From Micropterix aruncella (lineage: Eukaryota; Arthropoda; Insecta; Lepidoptera; Micropterigidae), in contig OX155951.1 in the NCBI GenBank assembly GCA_944548615.1, positions 17,360,718 through 17,424,717 on the forward strand: a DNA stretch of 64,000 nucleotides. Reading direction: 5' to 3'. This document shows, in pieces, positions 9,808 to 23,663 of this stretch. The translations under genes and the position numbers were made by a program. Every line of letters begins with the position of its first letter. Position 1 is the first letter of the stretch. The notes beneath the pieces are model-generated. The model saw only the letters and a program-made list of their open reading frames with translations. It searched no databases and had not been told where the DNA came from.

Positions 9808-10115
9808 CTGGGCCCTATTGCGTTTCTTCGTAAACTAAAATAGAAACTTAGTTCAACTGAACGAGACAGAGCAATACCTTAAAATAAAAATGAAATGAAC
9901 TATCTATGAAATGATTTTCCCGCACCAAAACTACCTGTCGAACTTATAGACGCCCGAATAAGTTCGAAATCATTTCGCGCTGTGTTAGATTTAGCTGCTT
10001 TATCATCAGTTGGTAGTTTTCTCACAATCTCACATTCCGCTCTGACGTACTGCTCTGTCTCGTTCACACGAACTAATTTCCGAGTTTAGTTCAAGAGAAA
10101 CGCAATCAAACCCAG
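9808..10115. mobile_element. MITE family M1, copy 1 (308 bp)
   Basis: Inverted ends run about 75 bp: CTGGGCCCTATTGCGTTTCT against the reverse complement CTGGGTTTGATTGCGTTTCT, both continuing to GAACGAGACAGAGCA. TAT flanks both sides and may be the target duplication. A second copy at 53779-54784 is interrupted by a retroposon. Confidence 0.75.
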
Positions 10116-10244
10116 TATGTATGTATGTTCGTTTAGGTCAAATCTTGCAAACTGAATTAAAACTGCTTCCTCTTATTCTATGAAGTTGAAATTTTACACG
10201 ATGATTCAGTTTCGATGACAATGCATTTTTTTGCAATGACAAGG

Positions 10245-10680
10245 CATGACCTGATTCTACATCCAGGATCGGCTCCCGATGAGTACTCTTCCACGGTCAA
10301 CAGCACAGACATTTCATTTTGTATACGCATTATTATATAGTTATTATAGCAATGTATACAATAATTATAGCACGTTCTAAATTTCACCATAACATGGCTG
10401 CTTCACCCAGGGTTGGCTCCCAACGAGGGGACTCCTCAACAGTCGACAGCACAGAAAGGAAATTTTGTATACGCATTAATTATGATAGCCCGTTCTAAGT
10501 TTCACCGCGATACGGCTGCTGCACCCAGGGTTGGCTTCCAACAAGGGGACTCCTCAACTGCCAACAGCACAGACACAAATTTTTGGATACGCATTCAATT
10601 ATGATGGCACGCTCTAAGTTCTACTATGACAGGGCTGCTGCAACCAGGGTTGGCTTGGGACAGAGCATTTTAATTAAAAT
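10245..10680 (+). repeat. 118-bp tandem satellite, about four units
   Basis: The block CCAGGGTTGGCT recurs at 10406, 10524 and 10643 (spacing 118-119), each followed by ACTCCTCAAC or a variant and by CAACAGCACAGACA-like and GTATACGCATT-like strings. A fourth, more diverged unit starts near 10262, with extra AT-rich DNA between. The last unit is truncated. Confidence 0.75.
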
Positions 10681-13028
<2,348 letters not shown>

Positions 13029-13084
13029 CCACTATACTCGTATATAGATGCCTTCCGTATCAGTTATTCGCGAAGCTATAGTCA

Positions 13085-13535
13085 CTCCACGCAGCATCAG
13101 GGAGAGTGGGTCTGAAAAAAAACTTTCAGAAAACAAAGTTACTGAGCCCAGACCCAATTGAGAGTTAGCCACTCGAAGTCGTTGACCACTACATTTATCT
13201 TGGCAACAAACTCAAACTGGGCAAAGACAACCAGCGCGCAGAAGTTGTCAGACGTGTGGGATTGACTTGGGTGGCCTTCGGAAACCTTGCCTACATCCTG
13301 AGAGACCTAGCGATGCCGATCAAACTAAAGCAGAAGGTGTATGAGACATGCGTGCTGCCAGTAGCAATGTACGGTATTGAAACAGTTCATCTAACGCAGA
13401 GCAGAGCCAAACGCATTAGAATATACCTAAAGGCCATGGAGAGAGCAATGCTGAACATCAGTCTCCGCGACAGAGTGCTCAATGAAGAAATACGAAGACG
13501 CACGGGGATGATAGATGTCATGAAGCATATCATCT
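13085..13535 (+). pseudogene. RTE-clade LINE reverse transcriptase, 3' half, part 1
   Basis: The reading is [19 protein letters not shown], a stop at about 13163, then PLEVVDHYIYLGNKL and on through VYETCVLPVAMYGIETVHL, AMERAMLNISLRDRVLNEEI and RRRTGMIDVMKHI. This is the typical stretch after the RT palm in RTE elements. The frame breaks at about 13535 where another LINE has inserted and resumes at 14976. It is 5'-truncated and inactive. Confidence 0.8.
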
Positions 13536-13539
13536 ACCT

Positions 13540-14978
13540 ATACCATATCATATACTCTACTCTAAAACATACATTCTGCTAACAGCAGCATGGTTTTTTA
13601 AGAGGAAGGTCTACGACATCTAACCTGGTTGTTTGTAGCGATTATATATCTGAGCATATGTCCATACCTTCTCAAGTTGATGTCATCTATACCGATTATA
13701 GCAAATGTTTCGATAGAATTGATCATACAGTACTTTTATCCAAACTCCGATTAGTAGGAATTCGTGGAAACTTGTACAGGTGGTTCACGTCCTACATACA
13801 GAACAGGTGCCAGACTGTAGCTCTCAACGGATACACGTCATCACCAATGCAAATCCCTTCTGGAGTACCCCAAGGATCCCTATTGGGACCGCTCCTGTTT
13901 AACATCGTTGTCAATGATGTATCTTCGTGCTTCAAATTCTGCGAAGTAACCCTATACGCTGACGACATGAAGATACTCTGTCCGATTAACTCACAAGAAA
14001 GTGCACAACGTTTGCAAGAAGATCTCAATCGTTTTGACCGTTTCTGTTTGTTGAACAAATTGGACTTAAATGTATCCAAATGTTATTTATGTTCCTTCAC
14101 TCGTAAGCCACACCCTCTTCTTTTTTCTTATACACTTAAGAATATCAATATTACTAGAGTAAACTCAATCCGTGATTTAGGTATAATCTTTGACACTAAA
14201 TTACTCTTTGATGAGCACATCAATAGTGTCATCAGCAAAGCATCAAGAACATTAGGTTTTGTTCTGCGTTTATCATCTGAGTTTAAATCTATTAAAACCA
14301 TTAAAATTCTTTATTGTGCCTATGTACGTAGTCACTTGGAATATGCATCACAAATCTGGAACCCCAGCTATAACACTTACATTACCCGCATTGAGCGAAT
14401 TCAGAGACGTTTTGTACGACACCTACAATTTAAAGTAAAAAAATTCTTTCCAGACTACACTAAACGTTGTCATAAATTTCACCTCTTACCTTTAGCCACA
14501 AGACGCCATATTGCAGATGTCGCCTACCTATTGAAGATAGCAAATGGCTCAGTTGACTGCCCGGATTTATTGGAGAAGGTTGGGTTGAGGGTCTCTGCTG
14601 ATCCGATCAGAAGACCATGCACCCTGTTTATCCCCAGAGCTAACACCAATTACAGGCTAAACAGTTATCTATTGAGAGCAAGCCAAAGTTTCAATGATGT
14701 AGATACCCAATATGACATTGACTTATTTAATATGTCAGTCCAGCAGCTCAAGAAGTTACTGGCTGACGCCTTCTTTGGCTAATCCTTTGTTCTATTTTGT
14801 TTAGTTTTTTCTTAGTCTACTTGTTTTTCTTTTTTTTTCTCCCCCTTTTATATATCTATTCATACATTTTTACTTGTGGAACCTTGTAATTGGCCTTATA
14901 TACATATTAATTTGTAATAACCGTATACCTAGCTGTAAGATTCCTAAAATTAATAAAATTAAAAAAAAATAAAATAAA
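13540..14978 (+). mobile_element. 5'-truncated LINE nested in the RTE fragment
   Basis: The insertion starts in the reverse transcriptase and ends in an A-rich tail (about 14950-14978). It splits one RTE codon series: DVMKHI before it and ARLEWSWAGHVAR after it read through cleanly once it is removed. The target duplication is very short or absent. The first 45 bp (to about 13580) are of unclear origin. Confidence 0.8.
13585..14782 (+). CDS. LINE reverse transcriptase, C-terminal part, open frame
   Basis: The open frame starts at QQHGFLRGRST (fingers end). It has motif A YTDYSKCFDRIDH, motif B GVPQGSLLGPLLF and YADD in motif C, then thumb and connection, and ends LKKLLADAFFG. The Met usually picked (13658) lies inside the domain and is not a true start. 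Endonuclease and ORF1 are missing. The type resembles CR1/Jockey-superfamily elements. The frame has no stop over about 400 codons, so the insertion is fairly recent, yet it cannot make a whole enzyme. Confidence 0.8.
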
Positions 14979-15250
14979 ATATTGCCAGACTGGAGTGGAG
15001 CTGGGCAGGACACGTCGCAAGGCAGGATCACGCGAGGTGGCCGAAGAGGCTTGTCCAGTGGAGACCAAGAGCCACAAAGCGAGGCGTAGGGAGATCACAA
15101 CTACGATGGCTGGACGTCATTAGAAAAGCAGCAGGGACCAACTGGCTGAGGGCAGCAGCTGACAGAGAGGCATGGAAAAGAAGAAAGAGCCCTACGTCCA
15201 GGAGTGGACCAAACCAGGCTGAGGAAGAAGGAAGAAGAAGAAGAAGTCAC
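14976..15250 (+). pseudogene. RTE-clade LINE, part 2 and 3' end
   Basis: This continues the frame of 13085-13535: ARLEWSWAGHVARQDHARW, RPRATKRGVGRSQLRWLD and NWLRAAADREAWKRRKS. This is the C-terminal block of RTE proteins. It closes in a GAA-rich simple tail (15225-15246), usual for RTE 3' ends. Confidence 0.8.
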
Positions 15251-15734
15251 ACTAGGTGACAGATGCTAGACGATAGCCACGCTAGATTGTAGATTTCCGA
15301 TGATAAGCATCATGATCATTTATTTATTTCATATGTATAAGCATTTTACAATGCTGGCGGACATGTCCAAAGTTTTGAATTTCATAACAACTAAGCGTAA
15401 CATACCTGGTAGACATATATAAAATAAAAAGTAATATTCAGGCAAACGCAGCTTTTTTCCGATGATAAAGCAACGAAGGTAGTTATTTATAAAAATGACT
15501 TGTAATCAGAGATGATTGCTGCAAAATAGTCAAATCTACAAGTATATACTCGTTTAATACAGGACAGTTAATATTCCGGATTCTAATACAAGATAATTTA
15601 GAGATGAAAGACTAAAACTATCCTTTTTTATGCAAAAGTTAGCAAAATCATAAGAACTGGAATAATATTAAATACAAAAAAAATAAAAATTGGTAATAGA
15701 AAACAATGTTAAAATATCGGTTGTGTCACCTTAA
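15251..15734. other. AT-rich spacer
   Basis: No gene is seen. TTATTTATTTCATATGTATA near 15319 resembles inverted LINE tails but is too short to assign. Confidence 0.3.
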
Positions 15735-15862
15735 AATATTTCCAAAACTATTTCTCATTCGGCAAAAAATTGTCCGAATGAGAAATAGTTGGCCCCATAT
15801 CTCATAAAGGGCCCCATATCTCAAATAGCTTAGGGCCTTACCAAGTCTAAATCCGGCCCTGA
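15735..15862 (-). mobile_element. hAT-like element end with perfect hairpin
   Basis: A 17-bp perfect inverted repeat (AACTATTTCTCATTCGG, 15746-15762 and 15774-15790) with an 11-nt loop is followed by GGCCCCATATCTC repeats. The terminus, read on minus, is CAGGGCCGGATTTAG. That terminus looks like a hAT end from general knowledge. The other end was not found. Confidence 0.45.
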
Positions 15863-18393
15863 CAAAGACCAATATATAATTAGTAAAGACAAGCTGCTCT
15901 CAAAGAGCAATCTAATGATCTGAAATCATATCAAAGTAAGTCTATGAATGCACCTCTCCACTAAATACGAGTACCTCTGCGGAACATGCTGGGTGACTGT
16001 TAAAATAGGAATTGGGGAAAACGTATAAGCCAACTTTCTGACTAAAACGAAGTTCTGTGTCCAATTATAGGTTCGAACAAAAAGTTTACAAAGGCTAATA
16101 AAAAACTCTTAAGGTATTTGGAAACTTTTAAGGTAATACAACTAAACAGGAACTAAATACCTACTCACGAAGGGCTATTGTATGCGAATACGCATCTAAA
16201 AATATCCCAATAGAAGAGATATTGCTCCAAGTCTTCTATGAATATGGATTGTTTATGCAATTAAGGAGACGATACTAAGTTCAAGAGCCAAGTGAGACCA
16301 AAGAAAGATGTTGGAGCTTGCAGGAAATAAAGGAACTTTTATTTAGTCTGATGCTCACACTACTCACTCCAGTAACCAGAGAACACAAGTTAAGATTGCA
16401 ACACATTTAATATAATATAATCTTTACAGAAACCGTCTGCAAAGCAACGTACTAACTCTGCTCACGGTTAGCGGCTCAGCGAGGGCATGTTATGCCGGAT
16501 ACGAGGGCAACAACATTTCCTTCCCTGAAACATACCCACCTTTACTTCAAACCGAGCTCATGGCGGAACATTTACGACTTAAAAGTACGCAATTTCGCGG
16601 GCGACTGAAATCTTGTGCCATTATCCCTTGGAGTGTTGCTTTGAAACTTACCTCCGTGATAAACTTTTATAGGTAACGATCATTTTATGAAGGAAAGGCG
16701 TAGACAGGGTTTTTCTAATACGCTTAAATAATGATTTAAAAGAGGTAAATGAATATAGTAGTGAATATAGTTTTAATCTCTGTATGGAGATTTAGGGGAA
16801 CTCCAATACTAAGCGTATTGTAAATGAAAAAGTACTTACAAAAATTGATAATTACCGGGTTGAAAATGAATAATTCAATATTAAGTAAATACTGGGAATC
16901 GTTAATTAAAAGTCTGCTTACTAGAGCAAAAAAAAAAGAACTAATATTGTAGCAATGTATTGAATTGTCGAGTAAAGTTACAGTACAATCTGTCAAACAG
17001 TTTATTTACAGCTGATAGGTTAGTCGACCAGACAGTAGCATAGTATACCAGACAGTAGCTTCTCTTAGAACAAAATTGAAATCGAAGCAAGTGACGTCAG
17101 GAATCTTAAGGGCTACCACAGATCGTAATATGATTACTCGTCTTCTTCTTGAAGCATCGTCCCGGCCACATTTAGGGTGCCCCGGCGACGCAGATGCTAT
17201 TATGCTACCGATTTGTTCTGAGAATACCATATGGCGTCGGCTCGTAAATCTTCACAAAAAAGTAATAGTAAGAGCCGGGCACAAAGGACGCGACATGACT
17301 TACCCCTGGCCCTACTTCCGTCGCACCCTCTTCCCGCATTGTAGCTCTTGAGTGAACTTACTGGGTGTTATTGTACTGTGCCTTAAGTATGCCTTGCTTT
17401 CTTCGAAAATGCAATCGGAAATAGGTTGATTATAACGTGTTGAACAAGGCAAACAGGGCTCTACATTCCTGAAGGGCATCAAAATTGGTGAGCAAACAAG
17501 GGTTCATCAGTTTGACGTGCAAATCAGCTATAAGCTTGAGTGACGATTCGATAGCGAGCTGAATCCGAAAAAAACACCTGACTGCTGGGAAATGAAAGTC
17601 ATGCTGATTATTTTTCCTTTCTGAACTGCTTAGTGGCAAACATTCAATAAATAATATTTTCTGGACGTTATATGGCAATTGCGAGAAGACTTTTGTCCGA
17701 AATGGCATTGTGGAAATTTAATTTGACGTTTTAAAATTATCAAGAGAAAGCACTATGATCTACTAAAAAGTAAAGGTTCGGCGCCATGTAAACTCGAAAA
17801 TCATCACTCCAGAGGATCACAATTGCACATATTGTGTATTGTAACACTAATTGTAATGAATTATATAAACCTTGATTTTATGCGAATTGAATTCCGATCA
17901 AAAATACATTTGATAAATTCTTAAATATTATGAAAATGAATGAAAGTGAGTTACAATATTCAAAAATACTTTTGCTGAGATCGTATACCACATATTCAAA
18001 TGTATCGTAGGCAAACGTAAGTCATTAGATCTCTAAGTCAATACACCGATGAATGTTTTAAAATCGTGTTTTTTTCAATTTTAAATTTTGCAATTTTCGT
18101 GGATGAATACGATCAGGTATTGGACCGCTTTTTGTTCATCGACGATATTATAAGTCGTAGATACGTAATATAAAAGAGAGAGTTGCTTACAATTTAATTT
18201 ATTTTGACATTCTGGGATGTATTGATATTATTTCTCGAAGAAAAAGGTAAGGACAGGAAGAAAAGGTATCCCTTAAAACAGCAAAAAAAAAGAACTCGCT
18301 TTTTTGGTAATTTTAAAAACTTTATAATTTGAGAACCGCTAAATATATTATTTATCATTTCTGTTTGCTGGATATAACTTCATTTGCCTACCC
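15863..18393. other. 2.5-kb non-coding stretch
   Basis: The DNA is AT-rich without recognised genes. Frames at 17006-17351 (both strands) and 17430-17708 (minus) have no identifiable domain. A short duplication, CCAGACAGTAGC, occurs at 17028 and 17049. Confidence 0.3.
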
Positions 18394-18499
18394 TGTGAGG
18401 GATCACCCCTCACTAGACTCCAATTGCTCGTGAGTGAAGGGTGGAGCTCATCAAGGGATTTCCTCCGTAGTAAAAGTTGTCTTGTTGAAGTTGAAGTAA

Positions 18500-18505
18500 T
18501 TTATT
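18500..18505 (-). promoter_or_regulatory. Candidate polyadenylation signal AATAAA in the LTR
   Basis: AATAAA lies about 300 bp downstream of the TATA box on the LTR sense strand, about 105 bp before the LTR 3' edge. This placement fits an R/U5 boundary. Confidence 0.45.
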
Positions 18506-18801
18506 CCAGAAGGTATTTGATGCTTGCCAGTTGTAACGCCTCGAAGGTAAGTCGCAGAATATGTGTAGTGTGTGAGTGATGATGATGATCGCGGCTGAGT
18601 ATTGAAAAATGATATCGCTGATATTAGAATGACTGCTTGATGATGACAACGAGGTGTAAGCGCGGCGGTTGTAGACTCGAAGATGATGGAGAGCGCGAGT
18701 ACTTGTGAACGATGCGGTTGACTGCCGCTAGAGGATGATGATGATGTGTGAGCGCGGAGAGTGACAACTCGAGGATGATAAATAATTCATCGAATGTACT
18801 G

Positions 18802-18810
18802 CTTTATATA
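18802..18810 (-). promoter_or_regulatory. Candidate TATA box in the LTR
   Basis: TATATAAAG on the minus strand, preceded by ACACCG, is the expected promoter element of an LTR reading minus. Confidence 0.5.
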
Positions 18811-19170
18811 CGGTGTGTATGATGCAATGTTCTGCGCGTGGGGGAAAATAAGTGTGTCAATTTGAATCGATCAGAAGAATTGATATTAGTCATCGGCTGT
18901 GTATGCATTAATTGCCGAATTTAGTTGGAATTTAATTGCAGTTGGTGCGTGTATATTTAAGTGTGTTTGCGGTTTGGATTCTAGAGAATCTACTTCTTTT
19001 GTTGACTCTAATATGTTGGGCGAAGTCCCCAACAACCCTTTTATCCGGGCAATATTAAAAAAATACGCGAATGTGACGCGACAACCACCAATGCAGCAGA
19101 AGGGCGGTATTCGCATTTGTATGATGTAATCTGCAGTAAAAATATTTAGTTATAGTATATAATATTATTT

Positions 19171-19480
19171 GTTTCTTTTTTCCTTCTGACGCAAACGTGC
19201 CACTCAAATAGGACTCAGGATGTGAGCTTGCCTTAACTCAGGAGCGACTAGCAAGGCGGGATCGTTTGCATTTTACTAAGCACATTAGAAAAATAAACAT
19301 CTTAAAAACGTAATTAATGAGCTATTTAACCTGGGCTCAGGCAGACGTATACCTAAATTTAGACGGTATAAATTGCGGCTAAATGTAACATATAATAATA
19401 GTTCCTAAATAGAAAATTCTTTTTCTTTTCTTTTGTGCTCTTGTATTTGAAGGTGTATGTAACCAATAAATAAATATACA
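19171..19480 (+). repeat. Dispersed repeat with AATAAATA tail, copy 1
   Basis: This is about 300 bp alike to 46025-46315. Shared strings include AGGACTCAGGA or AAGACTCAGGA, CTAGCAAGGCGGG, GCACATTAGAAA and GGTGTATGTAACC-like text before an AATAAATAAATA tail. The one-sided A-rich tail points to a SINE or a LINE 3' end. The class is unknown. Confidence 0.6.
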
Positions 19481-19876
19481 TATATTAAAAATATGCATAA
19501 TGACATTAATGCACTAATCTGCAGACGTACTTCAATACTACCTTTTCTATATAAATATTTAAGGAGTAATTTAGCATTAATAGTTCCATTAAGGTTGCTT
19601 CATATTTACTGCTATGTAATTCAAAAAAATTATGTCATCGATTTAGGCTAGAGATATTCTACTTACCATAAAAAATATGCAATCATCACATTATCTCTGA
19701 CTCGTCTGACACTTTGCATGACATCTCGTAAACTACTCAACCGATGTAGATCGCGTATAGCCTATAACCATTGGGAATATGCAAGCTACATATACGGAAA
19801 ATCAGATGGATATCAGTTTAATGCTTCTTGAGATATCAACACACATACAGACAGGCAGATCGTATTAGTACCTATT
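19481..19876. other. AT-rich spacer
   Basis: The segment 19695-19830 carries the insect-repeat style text CTCAACCGATGTAGATCG, suggesting a decayed non-autonomous element. Nothing else is recognised. Confidence 0.3.
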
Positions 19877-19886
19877 ATATAACATG

Positions 19887-20602
19887 TATAGTTGGGTGGT
19901 ATCGACTACAACTGGCAAACCTGCTACCCCAGGCTGGTATAACGATATGTAATCGTTCTTTCAGCTTTGGGATGAGCGTGGTAGATTTGGGACGGTACAA
20001 ACCTACCGTCCAGCAAAGCTACGCTTACGGCGTGGCACCGCGTAAGGCACGTAGAGGACAGCCTTGCCCACTGACTACCAGTTTTAGAAGGATATATCCA
20101 TCTGGAATTAACTATCAGGATACCTCCAACCAAAAGACTGGTTACGGGTCCAAAGTCGCTTGCGCGACCACTACCTGCCGTATATTCGGCAGTGATTCAG
20201 TTTGAATCTATCGCGAACCATTGGTATCTTTTGCCCGGCTCTGAAGTCAGGATCAGGTAGCCAATTGGTAATTTTATGAGTAGTTGACGACAGGTCAACA
20301 TCCATCCCGCTGCTTGGGAGACAGTATATTTCCATAGTCTCCACGCTCCTACGGTAATTAATCAGAGTGCACAACCGATTGGCTAACGCCGCACGGTGCG
20401 CAAACCTTCCAGTAGCGCCGGGAGGCTTTCCTCTAGGGAAAACCGATCTACCAACAGCGAGGTTTGAGATGCGAGTGTCCTATCCGGGGTAATCCTCAAC
20501 ACGAGGAGGCTACTGAATAGTAGCTTAATCGTAAGTTGAACCGTTCCGGAAACACAGTGGACCTTATGGCCCAAGCTGCTCGAAACTGTTCGCTAATTAA
20601 AA
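19887..20602 (+). mobile_element. Dispersed retroposon family, copy 2 (subtype A, full length)
   Basis: A 716-bp copy running from TATAGTTGGGTGGTATCGAC to the tail after GGCCCAAGCTGCTCGAAAC. The flanking duplication ATATAACATG is at 19877-19886 and 20603-20612; another ATATAACATGT lies 32 bp further on, so the right edge is slightly ambiguous. It is strongly similar to copy 1 over its whole length. Confidence 0.8.
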
Positions 20603-20612
20603 ATATAACATG

Positions 20613-21760
20613 CAGTAACTACAATACCTAAAATATAACATGTGTAGATAGGGATATGCAATACAAATCTTTGGATTTTTGCAGTTATTATTAGTGTTTA
20701 AAAGCAGCTGTTATTAATATGTCAGAATCATTGTCGTGTTGCTGTTATTGTAATGCGTTTGAATTACTTTATACAAATATATAAATATTTTAGACGTGTT
20801 GTTATCATACATTCAATGTAAGCAACGTCTCTATTTTTTTCTTTCAGCAATGATATGAGCTCGGTCCGTTTATGCAGGGGTGTTCGTGATCCCTCGCTAA
20901 CTACTAGGATCAAGTCGCCCGCACATTCGTCGCCATGGACGTCGTCGTTCGCGCTGATTCCTTTGTTAAACCCATATTCCTAAAACGTCTCAAGTGTCTG
21001 CAGAATACGTGCATCAGTGCCCATGTTTTGAACTTCGGGAGTACCTCTATACACTACGTACTACACACTACAAACACCCTGTTGCTCGATTATTTTTAGC
21101 AGGGCTCTGCAAACCGGGGTAATTTATCCTAAATGGGTTAAACATGCAAATATTGGAAATAATGAGGCTACGATTCTGACCGCTTTAAAATCGATAATTT
21201 CCAATTTTGACGTCATTTCGTAACTTAATGTTTTGAACAGGTATCATACATAGAGGTGTCCAAAAAGGGAATCTGTAGTATGAAAGTAAAATTCAAATTA
21301 TTCAACAAAATATTCAACATATTTATCGTTGTTTTCTAAAACTATACCTAATTGAAAATTGGATAGTAAAACATATGACATCCGTTACGTTGCTGATATT
21401 CATCTAAGCAAGAGCTAATATTTTTGGTTACGCATCCATACTTTGCTTTTGTGTTCATCGATATTTTAGCCGCAATATTTAATAAAATTATGTAAAAGTG
21501 GTCGGATTTCTTTCATAAACTTGTTAGGTTAGCGCTAGCCCGACCAGCACACATGACTAGCGCAAAGCGTCTTGCGTTACTTAAAAAAAAACAAAAATAG
21601 TTTTTCCAAAACCTAAATTATTCACGTTTCAAACATTTAGAACGAGACAAAGATACGTTCATCATTATATCTATATGTCTGTCTGGCTCATCGATAGCTC
21701 TAGAACGCACCGTTCAATTTCGAAAATTCTTTCATCAATCTGTTTTATTCATCAACTAAA
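20613..21760. other. 1.1-kb non-coding stretch
   Basis: No recognisable gene is present. The 20860-21060 part is richer in GC and may be an old coding-element remnant, but no frame holds. Confidence 0.3.
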
Positions 21761-22014
21761 GCTGTCCACTTCAACGGGCGAACCCGTCAACTCAAGAAGT
21801 TTTAACGATACTAGATCGTTCTGTCTCCAGTGAGGTGAGCGCAGAAGACTTGGGACGAAAACAGTCCACCGTCTAGTTACGCCACACGCCCGTAAGAAGC
21901 CAACGCCTTACTGCGAGATAACCAGGTTAAACACCCAGCGGGCCGACACTCGCGCCCTTACTACCAGTTACAACCAGATTACTCCGGTCTTCCGACTGTT
22001 TACAGGTTCGAGAT
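21761..22014 (+). mobile_element. Dispersed retroposon family, copy 3 (subtype B, 5' third only)
   Basis: It starts GCTGTCCACTTCAACGGGCG and follows the family through ACAGGTTCGAGATC, then stops abruptly. The 3' two thirds are missing and no duplication was found, so the loss was probably a later deletion. Confidence 0.75.
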
Positions 22015-23045
22015 CAATTTTATTAATTAATGGGAATAGCTGATTGGATTCTACGATTTTGGGACGTCTGGCGCTAAAAGATTACAGGCTTTGGAAATTC
22101 GGCTCTGGATATCTGGCGTTTGGTTTCGCTACCCAGCACGTCTTTGTGGCCTAAATAAATATAGTAGCTTACGATTACGATAGTTAATCAAAAGCATTCC
22201 TCTACTTTGAAGGTTGGTTATGATATTCGTTTTTGAGATGTTCGTATTCAATCCAAATTTTGGAATTCCTCCTTTAGTTCCCTAATCATAGATTCCTCCT
22301 TCAATACTTCGAATAATTTGTATCAAATTGGGGAAACAGGACCTTACTACGAAAGTAATTTACATTTCGACTTCTCTCAAAGGGCGTATCAAGTTGATTA
22401 CGTCATTAACTCTTTTACATTAAAATTTGGCATTAACATACATGAGTACATTTTAACAGCATTTTAAAAAAACCTATGGGACACACATCTCTTTGACGCG
22501 TTTAATGATTTTGTATCAACCCTTCTTATAATAGCTTATCTATTACTAAAAGCTTATCAACGAAGGTTAAATATAGTCACATATTGTATTTATGGATAGG
22601 TGCTTTTAAAAGCCAAACGAGAATGGGTAATTTCATACCCACTTTCGAAATTCATTGTAAAACTTTGCCACATACAGTAAACGAAGGCTATAATACAAGT
22701 GTAACATTTTATTCTGTATCAGCTAAGCTCGCTCATCATTGGCTACGCCAGGAACCCGTCGCTGAAACAGCAATTATTTTCTGTCAACACCATAACTTAT
22801 TAAGTCACAAAATACGTAACTTAAAAAGTTATGGTGGTGAAATATTTTATTCAAAAATTACAATTTTTTTGGTAATATGGTTATTTACTTCGTTTTATTT
22901 AAAGACACATTTGTTTTTATATGTACAAGGTATATAAATAAAATATCTCAAACAATAAAGCTATATAAATATCAAATGTCCATAGTAAAAATAACTGCAT
23001 AGTGCCGAGTGGGTGATTTTATCTCATCCTGAAAGCTAAAGGGTA
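22015..23045. other. AT-rich stretch with one 117-codon frame
   Basis: The frame at 22584-22937 has no recognised domain; its end is Leu/Phe/Tyr-rich (WLFTSFYLKTHLFLYVQ) and could mimic a membrane segment. Codon use follows the AT-rich background. Probably chance. Confidence 0.2.
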
Positions 23046-23052
23046 TACTGTG

Positions 23053-23270
23053 GTATGGGTGGCAGCTATAATTTTGCGCCTGGTCTGTCGGCGTTTACTT
23101 GTTTAAGGTTGGGGTTTTTAAAACAAGTTTAAGGCTCAAAGAGACACATTAAATAATCAAGACAGAGAGATAAAAAAACAGTGTATGGGTGGCAGGTCAG
23201 ATTTTGCACCTGCGCTGTTGTCAGTGTTTCTGTTTTCATGTGATTTCGTTTTTACTTTCTGGCTGTGTTA
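23053..23270 (+). repeat. Two imperfect tandem units, period about 130 bp
   Basis: GTATGGGTGGCAG recurs at about 23053 and 23183, each followed by an ATTTTG-CACCTG-like block and GTCTGTCGGCGTTT or a variant. Only two units are seen. Confidence 0.5.
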
Positions 23271-23402
23271 ATGGCCTAGATTGATCTTTGTTTTACGATT
23301 GGATCTTTGTTGAACTGTTAATTTAAATAAGCACATAATAAACACTTTAAATTAAATTTACATAATTTAAAGTGAAATTTACATAACAAACTACATTTAA
23401 AA

Positions 23403-23663
23403 AGGATAGAAAACGAATTTACCGCTTGAAATTTGTAGCACCCGACGTTTCGATGACTTTGCAGCCGCCGTTATCAGGGTAGACTGAAGAGCTGTCAATC
23501 CGTTGTTTTGCGGGTAGGCCGCATACCGCTGCCGCCACTGCGTAGGTTATAACGGCGGGGGGGGGGGGGGCTCGGCTTCAGTCTACCCTGGACAGAGGCG
23601 GCTGCATGGTCGCCGAAACGTCGGGTGCTACAAATTTCACACGGTAAATTCGTTTTCTATCCT
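23403..23663. mobile_element. MITE family M3, copy 1 (261 bp, 85-bp inverted ends)
   Basis: The left AGGATAGAAAACGAATTTAC continues through GTAGCACCCGACGTTTCG to GGGTAGACTGAAG; the inverted right end matches almost base for base. A G-run of fourteen lies in the middle. Shorter relatives are at 44565-44675 and 45512-45643. The CGAAACGTCGGG motif is common in animal repeats. Confidence 0.8.

Larger units (their letters stand above)
18394..19034 (-). mobile_element. Solo LTR with 4-bp target duplication
   Basis: On the minus strand the 641-bp unit begins TGTTGGGGACTTCGCCC and ends GATCCCTCACA. It has TG...CA termini and is flanked on both sides by ACCC (18390-18393 and 19035-19038). A TATATAAAG box (18802-18810) and a downstream AATAAA (18500-18505) read in the same direction, as in an LTR with U3-R-U5 order. 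No second LTR, primer site or gag-pol was found, so it is probably the product of LTR-LTR recombination. The superfamily (Gypsy or BEL/Pao) is undetermined. Confidence 0.75.

Noticed and set aside
10245..10680. CRISPR-like repeat spacing
   Set aside because: Units are 118 bp and diverge along their length, with no short constant repeat plus unique spacers, and the DNA is eukaryotic.
17076..17351. 91-codon frame as a gene
   Set aside because: An overlapping frame exists on the opposite strand, no domain is recognised and no promoter or splice context supports it.
23403..23663. Possible hammerhead ribozyme core (CTGAAGA ... GAAAC)
   Set aside because: Short core words match, but the helices expected around the cleavage site are not formed; the sequence pairs as MITE inverted ends instead.
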